64,000 nucleotides of DNA from Arthrobacter_N sp051262515 (GCF_051262515.1 NZ_JBIMER010000008.1:62001-126000); one strand, 5' to 3'. Positions 41,749 through 51,946 are shown, counted from the first letter of the stretch. Numbers and translations are program-made. Notes: generated from the sequence alone by a model not told the origin.

Positions 41749-42795
41749 ATGACCACCACCGTCAACGCCTACGCGTCCCCCTCGGCCGACGGGGACCTGG
41801 TTCCCACCACCATCGAACGCCGCGACGTCGGTCCCCACGACGTCCTGATCGACATCAAGTACGCCGGCATTTGCCACTCCGACATCCACACCGTGCGCGG
41901 GGACTGGGGCCCGCAGCCGTACCCGCTGGTCCCCGGGCACGAGATCGCGGGCATCGTCGCGGAGATCGGATCCGAGGTGACCACACACGCCGTCGGCGAC
42001 CGGGTCGGCGTGGGCTGCATGGTCAACTCCTGCGGGGACTGCAGGAACTGTGCGGCGGGAGACGAGCAGTACTGCCTCAACGGAACGGTGGGGACCTACG
42101 GCGCCACCGACCGCGACGGGACGACCACCCAGGGCGGCTACTCGACGCACGTCGTCGTCACCGAGGACTTCGTGCTCCGGATCCCCGAGGGCATCGAGCT
42201 CGACGTCGCCGCTCCCCTTCTCTGCGCGGGCATCACCACCTACTCGCCCCTCCAGCGCTGGGGCGCCGGGCCCGGAAGGAAGGTCGCCGTCGTCGGACTC
42301 GGCGGCCTCGGCCACATGGCCGTCAAGATCGCACACGCGATGGGCGCCGAGGTCACCGTGCTCTCGCAGTCCCTCAAGAAGCAGGAGGACGGCCTGCGCC
42401 TCGGCGCGGACCACTACTACGCGACCAGCGACGAATCCACGTTCACCGACTTGGCCGGTTCGTTTGACCTCATCATCAACACGGTCAGCGCCGCGGTCGA
42501 CGTCAGCGCCTTCCTGGGGCTCCTGACGGTCGGCGGCGCCATGGTCAATGTGGGGGCGCCGGCGGAACCGTTGCCGGTCAACGCGATGGCGCTCATCGGC
42601 GGTCGCCGGTCGTTCGCGGGCTCCATGATCGGCGGCGTCGCCGAAACCCAGGAGATGCTCGATTTCTGCGCGCACCACGGCATCGGCTCGGAGATCGAGG
42701 TCATCCCGGCCGACAAGATCAACGACGCCTACGAGCGCGTCCTCGCCTCCGACGTGCGCTACCGCTTCGTCATCGACACCGCCACGCTCGGCTAA
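41749..42795 (+). CDS. Zinc-dependent alcohol dehydrogenase (YahK/CAD type)
   Basis: A 348-residue medium-chain dehydrogenase. Catalytic zinc ligands are in GICHSDIHTVRGDWG (Cys) and PLVPGHEIAG (His-Glu). The structural zinc loop is GCMVNSCGDCRNCAAGDEQYC. The Rossmann motif is GLGGLGHMAVK. It resembles YahK and plant cinnamyl alcohol dehydrogenases, which reduce aldehydes to alcohols with NADPH. AAGGAGA precedes ATG 41749. Placed after the MerR gene, it is likely induced by aldehydes or other electrophiles and serves detoxification (inference). Confidence 0.9.
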   Translation: MTTTVNAYASPSADGDLVPTTIERRDVGPHDVLIDIKYAGICHSDIHTVRGDWGPQPYPLVPGHEIAGIVAEIGSEVTTHAVGDRVGVGCMVNSCGDCRNCAAGDEQYCLNGTVGTYGATDRDGTTTQGGYSTHVVVTEDFVLRIPEGIELDVAAPLLCAGITTYSPLQRWGAGPGRKVAVVGLGGLGHMAVKIAHAMGAEVTVLSQSLKKQEDGLRLGADHYYATSDESTFTDLAGSFDLIINTVSAAVDVSAFLGLLTVGGAMVNVGAPAEPLPVNAMALIGGRRSFAGSMIGGVAETQEMLDFCAHHGIGSEIEVIPADKINDAYERVLASDVRYRFVIDTATLG

Positions 42796-42808
42796 CCGCC
42801 CGGCGGGC

Positions 42809-43438
42809 CTACTCGGCCAGGACCTCGAGGTCCCGGCTGGTTTCCGGCCGGCGATCCTCGACCCACTCGGCCAGCATGCTGAACGCCTTGCCGAGCAACA
42901 ACGACACGGCGATCGCGAGCACGACGGCGAATTCCGTGGAGACCTGCGGCCAGATGCCGGACATCGCACCCACGCCCACGGAATACACGGACCACACGGC
43001 CCCCGCCACGCAGGCGTGGACCAGGAACCTGTTCCACGGGACCGGCGTCAGGGACGAGGCCAGGTTCATGGTCAGCCGGCCCAGCGGGATGTAGCGGGAG
43101 CTCATCACCAGCGGCAGTCCGTCGTGTGCTAGGCGCCGCCGTGCGGAATCCAGCGCGGACTGGCGTTTCCGCCCCCGCATGAGGCTCCAGGAGGCCATGT
43201 CGAACCGTCGGGCCAGCGCGTAGGTCGCGGCGTCGCCCGCCAGCGCGCCGGCGAACATCGCGGCGGCCAGCAGGTAGGGGTCCAGGGCGTCCGAGCTGGC
43301 GGAGACCGCGCCCAGTCCCACGAAGAGCGTGGTGCTGGGCACCGGGGGGACCATCGCGGACAACGTGACGATGAGCGCGCCGAGGGGATATACCCACAAC
43401 GGATCGAGTCCACGCAGGAGCTCGCCCCACTGGTCCAC
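42809..43438 (-). CDS. DedA/VTT family membrane protein
   Basis: A 209-residue DedA-family protein. The first re-entrant helix region is YPLGALIVTLSAMVPPVPSTTLFVGLGA, followed by AGALAGDAATYALARRFD and SRYIPLGRLTMNLASSL, where the Arg and Gly are conserved. DedA proteins are thought to be phospholipid scramblases or undecaprenyl-phosphate flippases. GTG 43438 was chosen because AAGGGA lies five bases upstream. It is convergent with the alcohol dehydrogenase, 13 bases away. Confidence 0.85.
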   Translation of the reverse strand: MDQWGELLRGLDPLWVYPLGALIVTLSAMVPPVPSTTLFVGLGAVSASSDALDPYLLAAAMFAGALAGDAATYALARRFDMASWSLMRGRKRQSALDSARRRLAHDGLPLVMSSRYIPLGRLTMNLASSLTPVPWNRFLVHACVAGAVWSVYSVGVGAMSGIWPQVSTEFAVVLAIAVSLLLGKAFSMLAEWVEDRRPETSRDLEVLAE

Positions 43439-43550
43439 GGCTTCCCTTTCCCACGATCGACGGCGGCTCCGCACCGGCGCGCGGACGCCGACGGCGTACC
43501 ACTATGATACCGGGCCGGGCCATGCCCGGAGCCTCCGAAAAGGGGTCTGT

Positions 43551-43964
43551 TCAGCCGACCTCCGGCTCGATGATCTGGCTGCGGATCAGGAACCGCTTGC
43601 CCTCCGGGGCCTCCACGGAGAACCCCGCCCCGCGGCCGGTCACCACGTCCACGGTGAGGTGCGTGTGCCGCCAGTACTCGAACTGTTCCCGGGACATCCA
43701 GAAGCCGATCTCCCCCAGGGGCGCACCGGCGTCGTCCGCCAAATCAAAGACGCCCAGGAGGAGGTCCGATCCCCCGGTCTTGAAGTCCCCCTCGGGGAAG
43801 CACATCGGCGACGAGCCGTCGCAGCACCCGCCCGACTGGTGGAACATCAGCGGTCCGTGCCGGTCCCACAGCCGGCGCAGCAGCGCCGCCGCCTCCCCGG
43901 TCAGCGCGACGCGCGAGCGCGTCTCGCCCTCGATTGCGGGCCGGGCGTCGAGTGTCGCGTCCAT
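43551..43964 (-). CDS. DUF779 protein
   Basis: A 137-residue DUF779 protein. The motif MFHQSGGCCDGSSPMCFPEGDF and the EYWRHTHLTVDVVTGRGAGFSVEAPEGKRFLIRS segment are diagnostic. DUF779 genes are nearly always next to a glutathione-independent aldehyde dehydrogenase and AdhP, as here (adhP ends 103 bases upstream), and may help their assembly or metal loading; no direct function is known. GGGAGAACACC precedes ATG 43964. Confidence 0.88.
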   Translation of the reverse strand: MDATLDARPAIEGETRSRVALTGEAAALLRRLWDRHGPLMFHQSGGCCDGSSPMCFPEGDFKTGGSDLLLGVFDLADDAGAPLGEIGFWMSREQFEYWRHTHLTVDVVTGRGAGFSVEAPEGKRFLIRSQIIEPEVG

Positions 43965-44067
43965 GGTGTTCTCCCTGTTATTGGTGCGGTGGCGGCCCGG
44001 CCCGGAAGCGCGCGGTCTGCGCTCGTCCGGACCGGTCTCGCTCTGGTCCCCTGCTAGGCGGGTAGTC

Positions 44068-45102
44068 TCAAGCGGCGCTTCCCACGAAGTCGATGACCAC
44101 GCGCCCGTCGATCTTGGCGTGCCGCATCTCGTCGAAGACCGCATTCACATCCTCTAGGGGGCGGGTGTGGAACGTGGGCTTGATCTTGCCGGCCGCGTAG
44201 AATTCCAGCGCCTCAACCATGTCTTGCCGGGTGCCGACGATCGAACCGCGGATGGTCAGCCCTTTAAGCACAATGTCGAAAATCGGCGCCGGGAACTCGC
44301 CCGGGGGCAGGCCGTTGAAGACAATCGTGCCGCCGCGGCGGGTCATCCCGATCGCCTGGCCGAACGCCGCCGGGTGCACGGCCGTGACGAGCACTCCGTG
44401 CGCACCGCCTGTGGCCTGCTGGATGGCCTCCGCCGGATCGACGGCGAATGCGTTGACTGTGACCTCGGCACCGTGGCTGCGGGCCAGGGCCAGCTTCTCC
44501 TCAGCGACGTCGACGGCGGCGACGCGCATGCCCATGGCGACGGCGTATTGGACCGCGATGTGGCCCAGGCCTCCGATTCCCGATATGACGACCCACTGAC
44601 CGGGCTTCACCTCGCTCCGCTTGAGGCCCTTGTAGACCGTGACGCCGGCGCACAGCACCGGGGCGATCTCGTAGGGGTCCGCGCCGTCGGGGATGAGAGC
44701 GGCGAACTTCGCGTCCACCAGCATGTACTCGCCGAAGGAACCGTTGACGGAATAACCGCCGTTGGACTGGGATTCGCAGAGCGTCTCCCAGCCTGTGCCG
44801 CAGAACTCGCAGCTTCCGCAGGCGTTGGCCAGCCAGGCGTTGCCGACGAGGTCACCCACCTTTAGCTCGGTGACGCCCTCGCCGAGCTGCTGGACCGTGC
44901 CCACGCCCTCGTGGCCGGGAATGAGCGGGAGGCTCGGCCTGACGGGCCAGTCGCCCCCTGCGGCGTGCAGGTCGGTGTGGCAGACTCCGGAGGCGATGAG
45001 CTTGACCAGCACCTGGCCTGGGCCGGGCGTGGGGACTTCCGTCGTACCGACGTCGAGTTCCTCGCCGAAGGCGCGAACGATCGCGGCTTTCATGGTGCTC
45101 AT
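44068..45102 (-). CDS. adhP: Alcohol dehydrogenase AdhP
   Basis: A 344-residue zinc alcohol dehydrogenase. The catalytic zinc residues are in SGVCHTDLHAAGGDWP and IPGHEGVGTV; the structural zinc loop is ANACGSCEFCGTGWETLC. The cofactor motif is SGIGGLGHIAVQYAVAMG. It matches AdhP, which oxidises short alcohols such as ethanol to aldehydes with NAD+. It lies between the aldehyde dehydrogenase (133 bases upstream) and DUF779, giving an alcohol-to-acid operon. ATG 45102 or 45093 could serve as start. Confidence 0.92.
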   Translation of the reverse strand: MSTMKAAIVRAFGEELDVGTTEVPTPGPGQVLVKLIASGVCHTDLHAAGGDWPVRPSLPLIPGHEGVGTVQQLGEGVTELKVGDLVGNAWLANACGSCEFCGTGWETLCESQSNGGYSVNGSFGEYMLVDAKFAALIPDGADPYEIAPVLCAGVTVYKGLKRSEVKPGQWVVISGIGGLGHIAVQYAVAMGMRVAAVDVAEEKLALARSHGAEVTVNAFAVDPAEAIQQATGGAHGVLVTAVHPAAFGQAIGMTRRGGTIVFNGLPPGEFPAPIFDIVLKGLTIRGSIVGTRQDMVEALEFYAAGKIKPTFHTRPLEDVNAVFDEMRHAKIDGRVVIDFVGSAA

Positions 45103-45234
45103 GGTTTTGCCTATCTGTTGGGATCGCGTGCGCGCCCCGGCGACGTTGCCGGTGCGCGCCCACGACCTGTGAATGGCGAATCCCGTGTTTGGCATTCGAT
45201 GGTGCGGGTGGGGCGCGGGATGCGCGCTCCGGGT

Positions 45235-46758
<1,524 letters not shown>

Positions 46759-46844
46759 GGCAACTCCTTTGTTGGCGCGTGTTCGCTGCTGGTGGGTGTG
46801 ACGCTACGCCCGGGGACGTTGCACCCGGGTTGCACCGGGCCGTC

Positions 46845-46943
46845 GTGAGCGGCTTTGCGCGTGCTGCCACGGAAATGCGCTAGCCACAGCGGGCCACACG
46901 CGGCAAAGCCGCTCAGGAAGGTCCAAAGCCGCTCACGAGGGTC
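46845..46943. promoter_or_regulatory. Three operator-like repeats upstream of aldehyde dehydrogenase
   Basis: The motif CAAAGCCGCTCA occurs at 46904-46915 and 46924-46935, in 20-base tandem copies that differ at two positions, and once inverted (TGAGCGGCTTTG) at 46846-46857. All three lie 88-177 bases from the aldehyde dehydrogenase start, between that gene and its likely regulator. A second small direct repeat GTTGCACC(C)GGG is at about 46819-46839. Confidence 0.7.
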
Positions 46944-46961
46944 CGGGGTGCCGGCCGGGGA

Positions 46962-48281
46962 TCAGGCGAGCTCGGTTTCCAGCCGTTCCAACCGGTCGAC
47001 GACGACGGCGCGGCGCGGCGACCGCGGCGGTAGCACCTGCAACGCGGTGTGCAGCGCCTCCGCGTCCCGGGCCGCCTCCGGCAGCTCCAGGTAGTCCATC
47101 AACACGTCGGCGCCGGCGTCCTGAAGCATCCCCTGGCGCAATCCGCCGGAGACCTCGGCGCGGATCGCCTCGATTCCGGGCGCGGAGGACCGGGGCAGCA
47201 CGGGTCCCCGGTAGGCCGCCAGGGCGCGGCGGTGTTGGCCTCGGGCCACGAGATCCAGCACGTCGCGGGCATCCAGCGCGGGACGGGGCTCCAACCGGTA
47301 GGGGCGCGAGACCAGCGACGGCGACGAATCATGGCCGGCGAGCGCGCGGCGGAGCCTGACCATCTCCGCGCGCAGCGTCGACCGCTGCCCGGAGTCGCCC
47401 AGGACGGCGTCGGTGAGCGCGTCGGCGTCGAGCCCTGACCGGTGCCACGCCAGCAGTGTCAGGATCTCGGCGTGCCGTCCGCCGAGCGCGAGCGGGGTCC
47501 CGCCCGAGGTGAGGACTCCGGCGTCGTGCCCCAGGACGGCGAGGCCCGCCCCCGCCGGACGGACGGCGGCGCGTGCGGCGACGCGTGGGGTGGAGCGCCG
47601 CGGGGCTCGTCCCCTGGCAGCGCCGAATCTGAGGTCCGCCTCGGCGGCGGCCACGGCCGCGTGCAGCAGCGACAGGGAGTGCGCGGCGACGGCGTCTGCG
47701 TTGCCGGTGAGATCCACGACGCCGATGAGGCGCCCCGTCACGGGGTCGTGCACGGGGACGGCCGTGCAGCTCCACCGGTGCGCCTGCCGGCTGTAGTGCT
47801 CCGCGCCGCTGACCTGGACACCGCGGCCGGTGGCGAGCGCCGTGCCGGGCGCCGAGGTGCCGACGGACCGCTCGGACCAGTCGGCGCCGGGAACGAACGC
47901 CATGCCCTCTGCCCGGCGCCGGGCGGACGAATCGCCCTCCACCCAGAGCAGGCGGCCGAATTCGTCGCCGACCGCCACCAGCAGACCGGTGTCTCGCGCC
48001 GGCTGCACCAGGAGACGATCGATCACCGGCATGACGACGGCGAGCGGATGGGCGCGGCGGTAGGCCTCCAGTTCGGTGCCGGCCAGGCCGGGACCCGGTT
48101 GGACGCGATCCGGGTCGGGGAGGAAATCGAGCGAGCGGAGCCAGGAGTCGTGGACCACCGGGCGCAGGCTGGAGAGCGGCGAGCCCTCCGCCGTCGTGTC
48201 CGGCCTGCCATGCCCCAGGACGGCGTGGGCGGCGCGCGCGTGGCGCTGCAGCGTCCGGGAGGCGGGCGTCGTCGACCCCAT
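46962..48281 (-). CDS. GAF domain transcriptional regulator
   Basis: A 439-residue regulator of the AcoR-like actinobacterial type. Residues 35-60 hold the LRPVVHDSWLRSLDF segment found before GAF domains of this group; residues 85-225 are a GAF-like sensor (LLVAVGDEFGRLLWVEGD, WSERSVGTSAPGTALATGRGVQVSGAEHYSRQAHRWSCTAVPVHDP). The C-terminal part has an ALGGRHAEILTLLAWHRSGLDADALTDAVLG winged helix for DNA binding. There is no AAA+ sigma54 domain, in line with the absence of sigma54 in Actinobacteria. It reads toward the alcohol/aldehyde operon, 203 bases upstream of it, and likely activates it on the repeats at 46845-46943. Confidence 0.8.
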   Translation of the reverse strand: MGSTTPASRTLQRHARAAHAVLGHGRPDTTAEGSPLSSLRPVVHDSWLRSLDFLPDPDRVQPGPGLAGTELEAYRRAHPLAVVMPVIDRLLVQPARDTGLLVAVGDEFGRLLWVEGDSSARRRAEGMAFVPGADWSERSVGTSAPGTALATGRGVQVSGAEHYSRQAHRWSCTAVPVHDPVTGRLIGVVDLTGNADAVAAHSLSLLHAAVAAAEADLRFGAARGRAPRRSTPRVAARAAVRPAGAGLAVLGHDAGVLTSGGTPLALGGRHAEILTLLAWHRSGLDADALTDAVLGDSGQRSTLRAEMVRLRRALAGHDSSPSLVSRPYRLEPRPALDARDVLDLVARGQHRRALAAYRGPVLPRSSAPGIEAIRAEVSGGLRQGMLQDAGADVLMDYLELPEAARDAEALHTALQVLPPRSPRRAVVVDRLERLETELA

Positions 48282-48399
48282 TTAGGTCACCATCCGTCGA
48301 AGGGCGCCGGGATCCCGGCATGTGGCGTGGAACACAGTCTAGTCTTAAGGCACGCGCCGGCGGGGCGGACCGCCGGGCCCAAAGACAAGGACACAAGCC

Positions 48400-48834
48400 A
48401 TGGGTCGCATGATCTTCGTCAACCTGCCCACCCGGGACCTGGACGCCGCCAACGCGTTCTACGGGGCGCTGGGCTTCGAACGGAACGCGGCGTTCTCCAA
48501 CGACGACGCCACCGCCTGGATGGTCACGCCGGACATCTGGGTGATGTCGCTCCAGGAGCCGTTTTTCGCGGGCTTCCTTCGCGGCGGCGACCAGGCGTCG
48601 TTCGGCGAGGGCGCGAAGCAGATGCTCAACGCACTCAGCTGCGACTCGTCCGACCACGTGGACGAACTGACGCGGATGGCCGCCGCCAACGGCGGTTCAG
48701 TCTACCGGGAGGCGGAATCCGAGTTCCCGGGGATATACGGCTCCGCCGTCACGGACCCGGACGGGCACGTGTGGGAGCTGATCTGGATAGAGCAGCCTGA
48801 GGACGCGACGCCCACCGAGGCGACGGGCGAATAG
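48400..48834 (+). CDS. VOC family (glyoxalase-like) protein
   Basis: A 144-residue single VOC domain protein. It begins MIFVNLPTRDLDAANAFYGALGFERNAAFSN and ends GSAVTDPDGHVWELIWIEQ, the paired beta-alpha-beta-beta-beta motifs of the family; DPDGHVWEL carries the metal-ligand Glu. Members include lactoylglutathione-lyase-like and dioxygenase-like enzymes and antibiotic-binding proteins, so the function is open. ACAAGGACACAAGCC precedes ATG 48400. It is divergent from the GAF regulator. Confidence 0.85.
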   Translation: MGRMIFVNLPTRDLDAANAFYGALGFERNAAFSNDDATAWMVTPDIWVMSLQEPFFAGFLRGGDQASFGEGAKQMLNALSCDSSDHVDELTRMAAANGGSVYREAESEFPGIYGSAVTDPDGHVWELIWIEQPEDATPTEATGE

Positions 48835-48840
48835 CCGACG

Positions 48841-49008
48841 CTATCCGGTGCAGGCCTCGTTGGAGCAGCCCGCGTCGCGCGGAACCCAATGCGCATCGCC
48901 GCCCCCCTTGTCCTCCCAAGTCATGTGCCGATGCTGTCCGCACCGATCGCAGGCCGGGGCCACGTAGGAGGCCTTTTCGCTGTCCGTGTACGCGCGGTAC
49001 TCGCCCAT
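48841..49008 (-). CDS. Small zinc-ribbon-like protein
   Basis: A 55-residue protein: MGEYRAYTDSEKASYVAPACDRCGQ, then HRHMTWEDKGGGDAHWVP, then GCSNEAC near the C-terminus. The CDRC and CSNEAC pairs give a zinc-ribbon pattern. GAGGGAG six bases ahead of ATG 49008 supports it. It is convergent with the VOC gene, six bases away. Function is unknown. Confidence 0.55.
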   Translation of the reverse strand: MGEYRAYTDSEKASYVAPACDRCGQHRHMTWEDKGGGDAHWVPRDAGCSNEACTG

Positions 49009-49086
49009 TGCCATCTCCCTCATCGAGTGTCAGGTAGCGTCACTCTACGCCCGGGCATCGGCGGCCGGAACCCCGGCGGTGGCAGG

Positions 49087-49464
49087 ATGGGGGACATCCG
49101 ACTCGTCCTCGTCCGCCACGGTCAAACGACCTCCAACGTGGGGCAGAACCTCGACACCGCCGCACCCGGCGCCGACCTGACTGACCTCGGGCGCGAGCAG
49201 GCGATGGCGCTGCCGGCGGCCCTCGGCGGCGTGGGCATCGAGACCCTGTACGCGCCCAACCTCGTCAGGACCCAGCAGACCGCGGCCCCGCTCGCCCGGG
49301 AGCTGGGGCTGGACGCGAGCGAACTCTATGCAAAGTTGAATCTGGGCACTTTGCTCATGAAACTGGGCAAGACGGAAGAAGGCGCTGCATGGATCCGCAG
49401 CGGAGCTGAGGGGGGAGACCGGAAATCCGAGAAAGTGCTAAAGCGAATGAAGAAGAAAGAGTAA
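49087..49464 (+). pseudogene. Histidine phosphatase fragment joined to foreign C-terminal tail
   Basis: The first 80 residues are the N-terminus of a histidine phosphatase: RLVLVRHGQTTSNVGQNLDT with the phosphorylated RHG His, then GREQAMALPAAL and APNLVRTQQTAAPLARELGL. The second half of the enzyme is missing. From about 49322 the frame continues as KLNLGTLLMKLGKTEEGAAWIRSGAEGGDRKSEKV, a TPR/Sel1-like repeat tail ending in KRMKKKE, with clearly lower GC content. This is a recombination join, not a natural domain pair. It marks the left edge of a rearranged segment. If translated, it cannot be an active phosphatase. Confidence 0.75.
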
Positions 49465-49555
49465 AGAGTGCAGACAGTAGGCGAGGAATCTAACCAGAAT
49501 GTGTGCCCCCGCTCAGGTGGAGTTTGCCTCGACACCGTAAGGGTCAGTGTTCTGA

Positions 49556-49770
49556 TCACGCTGCAGTGAGTTCTGGGAGTGAAATCGCCTCCTCGATCGG
49601 TGCGGTGGTGGTCTCATCCATGGCCTTGAGTTCGGCCATGGAGGCCTCCGAGAGATAGCGGCGGTCTCCGGCTTCCCATTCATCGTGTTGCTCGACGAGG
49701 ACCGCGCCGGCGAGTCTGAGCAGGGCGGCGGGGTTGGGAAAACCCCTACGACATCCGCGGCGGCGAAGGC
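49556..49770 (-). mobile_element. IS256-type transposase C-terminal remnant
   Basis: Read on the minus strand, bases from about 49770 to the TGA at 49556 encode RRGFPNPAALLRLAGAVLV, EQHDEWEAGDRRYLSEASMAEL and a short acidic tail. This matches the C-terminus of IS256-family (mutator-type) transposases, including the HDEWEAGDRRYLS block. The rest of the gene is absent, and no intact inverted-repeat ends were identified. Confidence 0.75.
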
Positions 49771-49926
49771 ATTAAAGACGTGCGTCTCGGCTCATCGAGC
49801 GCCCCGAACCGGGATGCCGGGTTCACGGTCGGCCCCCGAGCCAGCGCCACCTGCATATCGTCTCGCTACATCAAGGCTTAGGAAGTCCGGCCAACCTCGA
49901 TTCGATCTGTTCCTGGGCCGACCACC

Positions 49927-50064
49927 TGTCTTGCAACCGGCCGCTTGCAAGACACCACGTCGAGACACTTCCGCTCCCCTGAAAACTAAACGGTCCCACT
50001 GTCTTGCTACCATGTCTCACAAGGTGTCAGAAGAAATCGGGTACTCAACCACTGTTGCGAGACA
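49927..50064. promoter_or_regulatory. res-like recombination site of the serine recombinase
   Basis: TGTCTTGCAA-N8-TTGCAAGACA at 49927-49954 is a perfect inverted repeat of 28 bases, the size of resolvase res subsite I. Further half-sites follow: TGTCTTGCTA at 50000-50009, TGTCTCACAA at 50013-50022 and the inverted TTGCGAGACA at 50055-50064, just before the recombinase gene. Binding here could also repress the gene. Confidence 0.7.
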
Positions 50065-50079
50065 GTATTAAGGGAGCGA

Positions 50080-50667
50080 ATGGGCAAGCTCATCGGATAC
50101 GCGAGGGTCTCCACTCGGGGCCAGGGCACCGACCGGCAAACAGTAGATCTGTTGGCCGCCGGTGTCCGCCGCGACGACCTTTACGTCGACCACGGGATCA
50201 GCGGGGCGCGCGCTAAACGGCCAGCCTTCGACAGTGCGCTCGAGGCTCTGCAGGAGGGTGACACCCTGGTCGTCACGACCCTGGACCGGCTCGGGCGCTC
50301 CACCGCGAACATGCTCACCCTCGCCGAAAAGCTCCGGCAGCGCGGCATCAACCTGCGCGTGCTCAACCTCGGCGGCGGGGACGTGGACACCGGAACCCCC
50401 ATGGGCGGCATGCTCTTCACCCTCACCGCAGCCCTGGCCCAGATGGAACTGGAGATCAAACGCGAACGCATCACCGACTCCGTGGCCAAACGCCGCGCCG
50501 CCGGCCACGACCTCGGCGGCCGCCGCGCCGCCTACACCGACAGTCAGATCGCCAACGCCCGACGCCTCATCGACTCCGGTCAACCAGCCGCCCACGTCGC
50601 CCGGGACCTCGGCATGTCCCGCGCGACGCTGTACCGCAGGGTCGCCGACTTTGAGGCGAAGGAATAG
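50080..50667 (+). CDS. Serine recombinase (resolvase/invertase family)
   Basis: A 195-residue serine recombinase. The catalytic Ser is residue 11 in IGYARVSTRGQGTDRQ, the second catalytic block is TTLDRLGRSTANML with Arg residues, and MELEIKRERITDSVAKRRA is the long E helix. The C-terminal 45 residues are a helix-turn-helix (QPAAHVARDLGMSRATLYRRV). Length and layout match Tn3-type resolvases and DNA invertases. AGGGAGCGA precedes ATG 50080. Its own res-like site lies directly upstream. A decayed relative is at 63265-63426. Confidence 0.92.
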   Translation: MGKLIGYARVSTRGQGTDRQTVDLLAAGVRRDDLYVDHGISGARAKRPAFDSALEALQEGDTLVVTTLDRLGRSTANMLTLAEKLRQRGINLRVLNLGGGDVDTGTPMGGMLFTLTAALAQMELEIKRERITDSVAKRRAAGHDLGGRRAAYTDSQIANARRLIDSGQPAAHVARDLGMSRATLYRRVADFEAKE

Positions 50668-50880
50668 ATCAAGGCCCAGCCGAAATAGCCTCCCTGAACC
50701 GTGGCAAGTGGTCTAGGCCCCGCACGAGGGAAACAACCGCCGATCGCGAGCCGCCACCCGTTCGCTACCTTTCCTCGAACTCGCGGGACGCCCACATAAA
50801 GAAAGTACGTCGTAATCTAGCGCTCCATGCGGCGTCCGCCACCGTGTCGGAGTCGTTGTGAAGGCAGTCCAGGGACACCC

Positions 50881-51825
50881 TTAGCCGGCACTGGAGGTCC
50901 CCCTTGGTCGTTGGGCGCTGAGTCGGCGCGCGGCGTCAACGAGCATTGCCGTCATGGCAGACTCAGCTGCCGTGGGTTGGCTGTCTTTCATGCGCCCGAG
51001 GAGGATCCGTCGCTGCGGAGCTTCTCCAGAAAGTGGGATAACCCGTACGTCATCGCGCAGCACGGTCAGCGCGAGACGGGGCACGAGTGCGATGCCTACC
51101 CCGACGGCAACCATTGCCTGGGCCTCTTGGTAGTCGTTGGCCTCATAGGCCACTCGGGGTGCGAATCCGATGGAGTTGGCCGCCCGGATGAGCACTTCGA
51201 TCATGGGGTGCTCTTCTGTGCGCACCACCCACATCTCGTCGAGCAGCTCGGACATGGCGACGGATTCTCGGGAGGCGAGGCGGTGCGACACCGAGACCAC
51301 GAGGTCCGTGGGGTCATCGAGGAGATGCTGGAATTCGACCTCCGCTGCCTCCAGGCGGGACCACTCGTAGTCCCATAGGAGGCTCATCGAGATCTCCCGC
51401 GTGGAAAGCATCTTCAGCAGGGCGTCCAGTCGCGTGCTTCGGACCGTCAGGTTGATGAGTGGGTGCTCGCGGGCGAACTTGCTGATGGCAAGAGGTACCA
51501 GAGAGGATCCGGCGGTAGGGAAAGTGCCCATTCGAAGCGTCCCTGCGCGGAGACCGGCTATGTCGTCGAGGGAGTGCTGGAGCGACACGAGACGCCCCCG
51601 GATCTGCTCGGCATGCTTAACAATCGCCCGTCCGGCATCGGTTAACACGATGCCGCGACTGTGCCTCTGAAGTAGCGGCTTCCCGGCTTCGGCCTCGAGC
51701 TTGCGCAGCTGTTGAGATATGGCCGAAACCGAGTAACCCAGCGCTTCAGCGGCCAGGGTCATCGTGCCGAAGGAGGCAACATCGGCGAGGAGCAGGACTC
51801 TCTCTGTGCTGGAAGGCTTGATCAT
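50881..51825 (-). CDS. LysR family regulator
   Basis: A 314-residue LysR regulator. Residues 1-65 are the winged helix (LLLADVASFGTMTLAAEALGYSVSAISQQLRKLEAEAGKPLLQRHSRGIVLTDAG). The effector domain follows (RAGTLRMGTFPTAGSSLVP, and EANDYQEAQAMVAVGVGIALVPRLAL). It is divergent from prpF, 121 bases apart, and so probably governs the tricarboxylate gene cluster in response to its substrate (inference). ATG 51825 is supported by family N-terminal length; a weak binding site is present. Confidence 0.92.
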   Translation of the reverse strand: MIKPSSTERVLLLADVASFGTMTLAAEALGYSVSAISQQLRKLEAEAGKPLLQRHSRGIVLTDAGRAIVKHAEQIRGRLVSLQHSLDDIAGLRAGTLRMGTFPTAGSSLVPLAISKFAREHPLINLTVRSTRLDALLKMLSTREISMSLLWDYEWSRLEAAEVEFQHLLDDPTDLVVSVSHRLASRESVAMSELLDEMWVVRTEEHPMIEVLIRAANSIGFAPRVAYEANDYQEAQAMVAVGVGIALVPRLALTVLRDDVRVIPLSGEAPQRRILLGRMKDSQPTAAESAMTAMLVDAARRLSAQRPRGTSSAG

Positions 51826-51837
51826 GATTGAAGTATA

Positions 51838-51875
51838 GCTTAACTAGCGTTCCAGAACTTTGCTATTGCTTAACT
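51838..51875. promoter_or_regulatory. Direct repeats in the LysR/prpF intergenic region
   Basis: GCTTAACT occurs at 51838-51845 and 51868-51875, exactly 30 bases (about three helix turns) apart, between the divergent LysR and prpF starts. This suits two LysR-type binding sites. Confidence 0.5.
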
Positions 51876-51946
51876 TTCTCGCGCCCGGAACACTGAAAGT
51901 GTCGAAGATCTCATCGGGAGGTCGGGCAACCGGGAGGGTTTTACTC

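Noticed and set aside
46759..46961. Sigma54-type promoter for the aldehyde dehydrogenase operon
   Set aside because: No GG-N10-GC element was convincing, the regulator lacks an AAA+ domain, and Actinobacteria lack sigma54.
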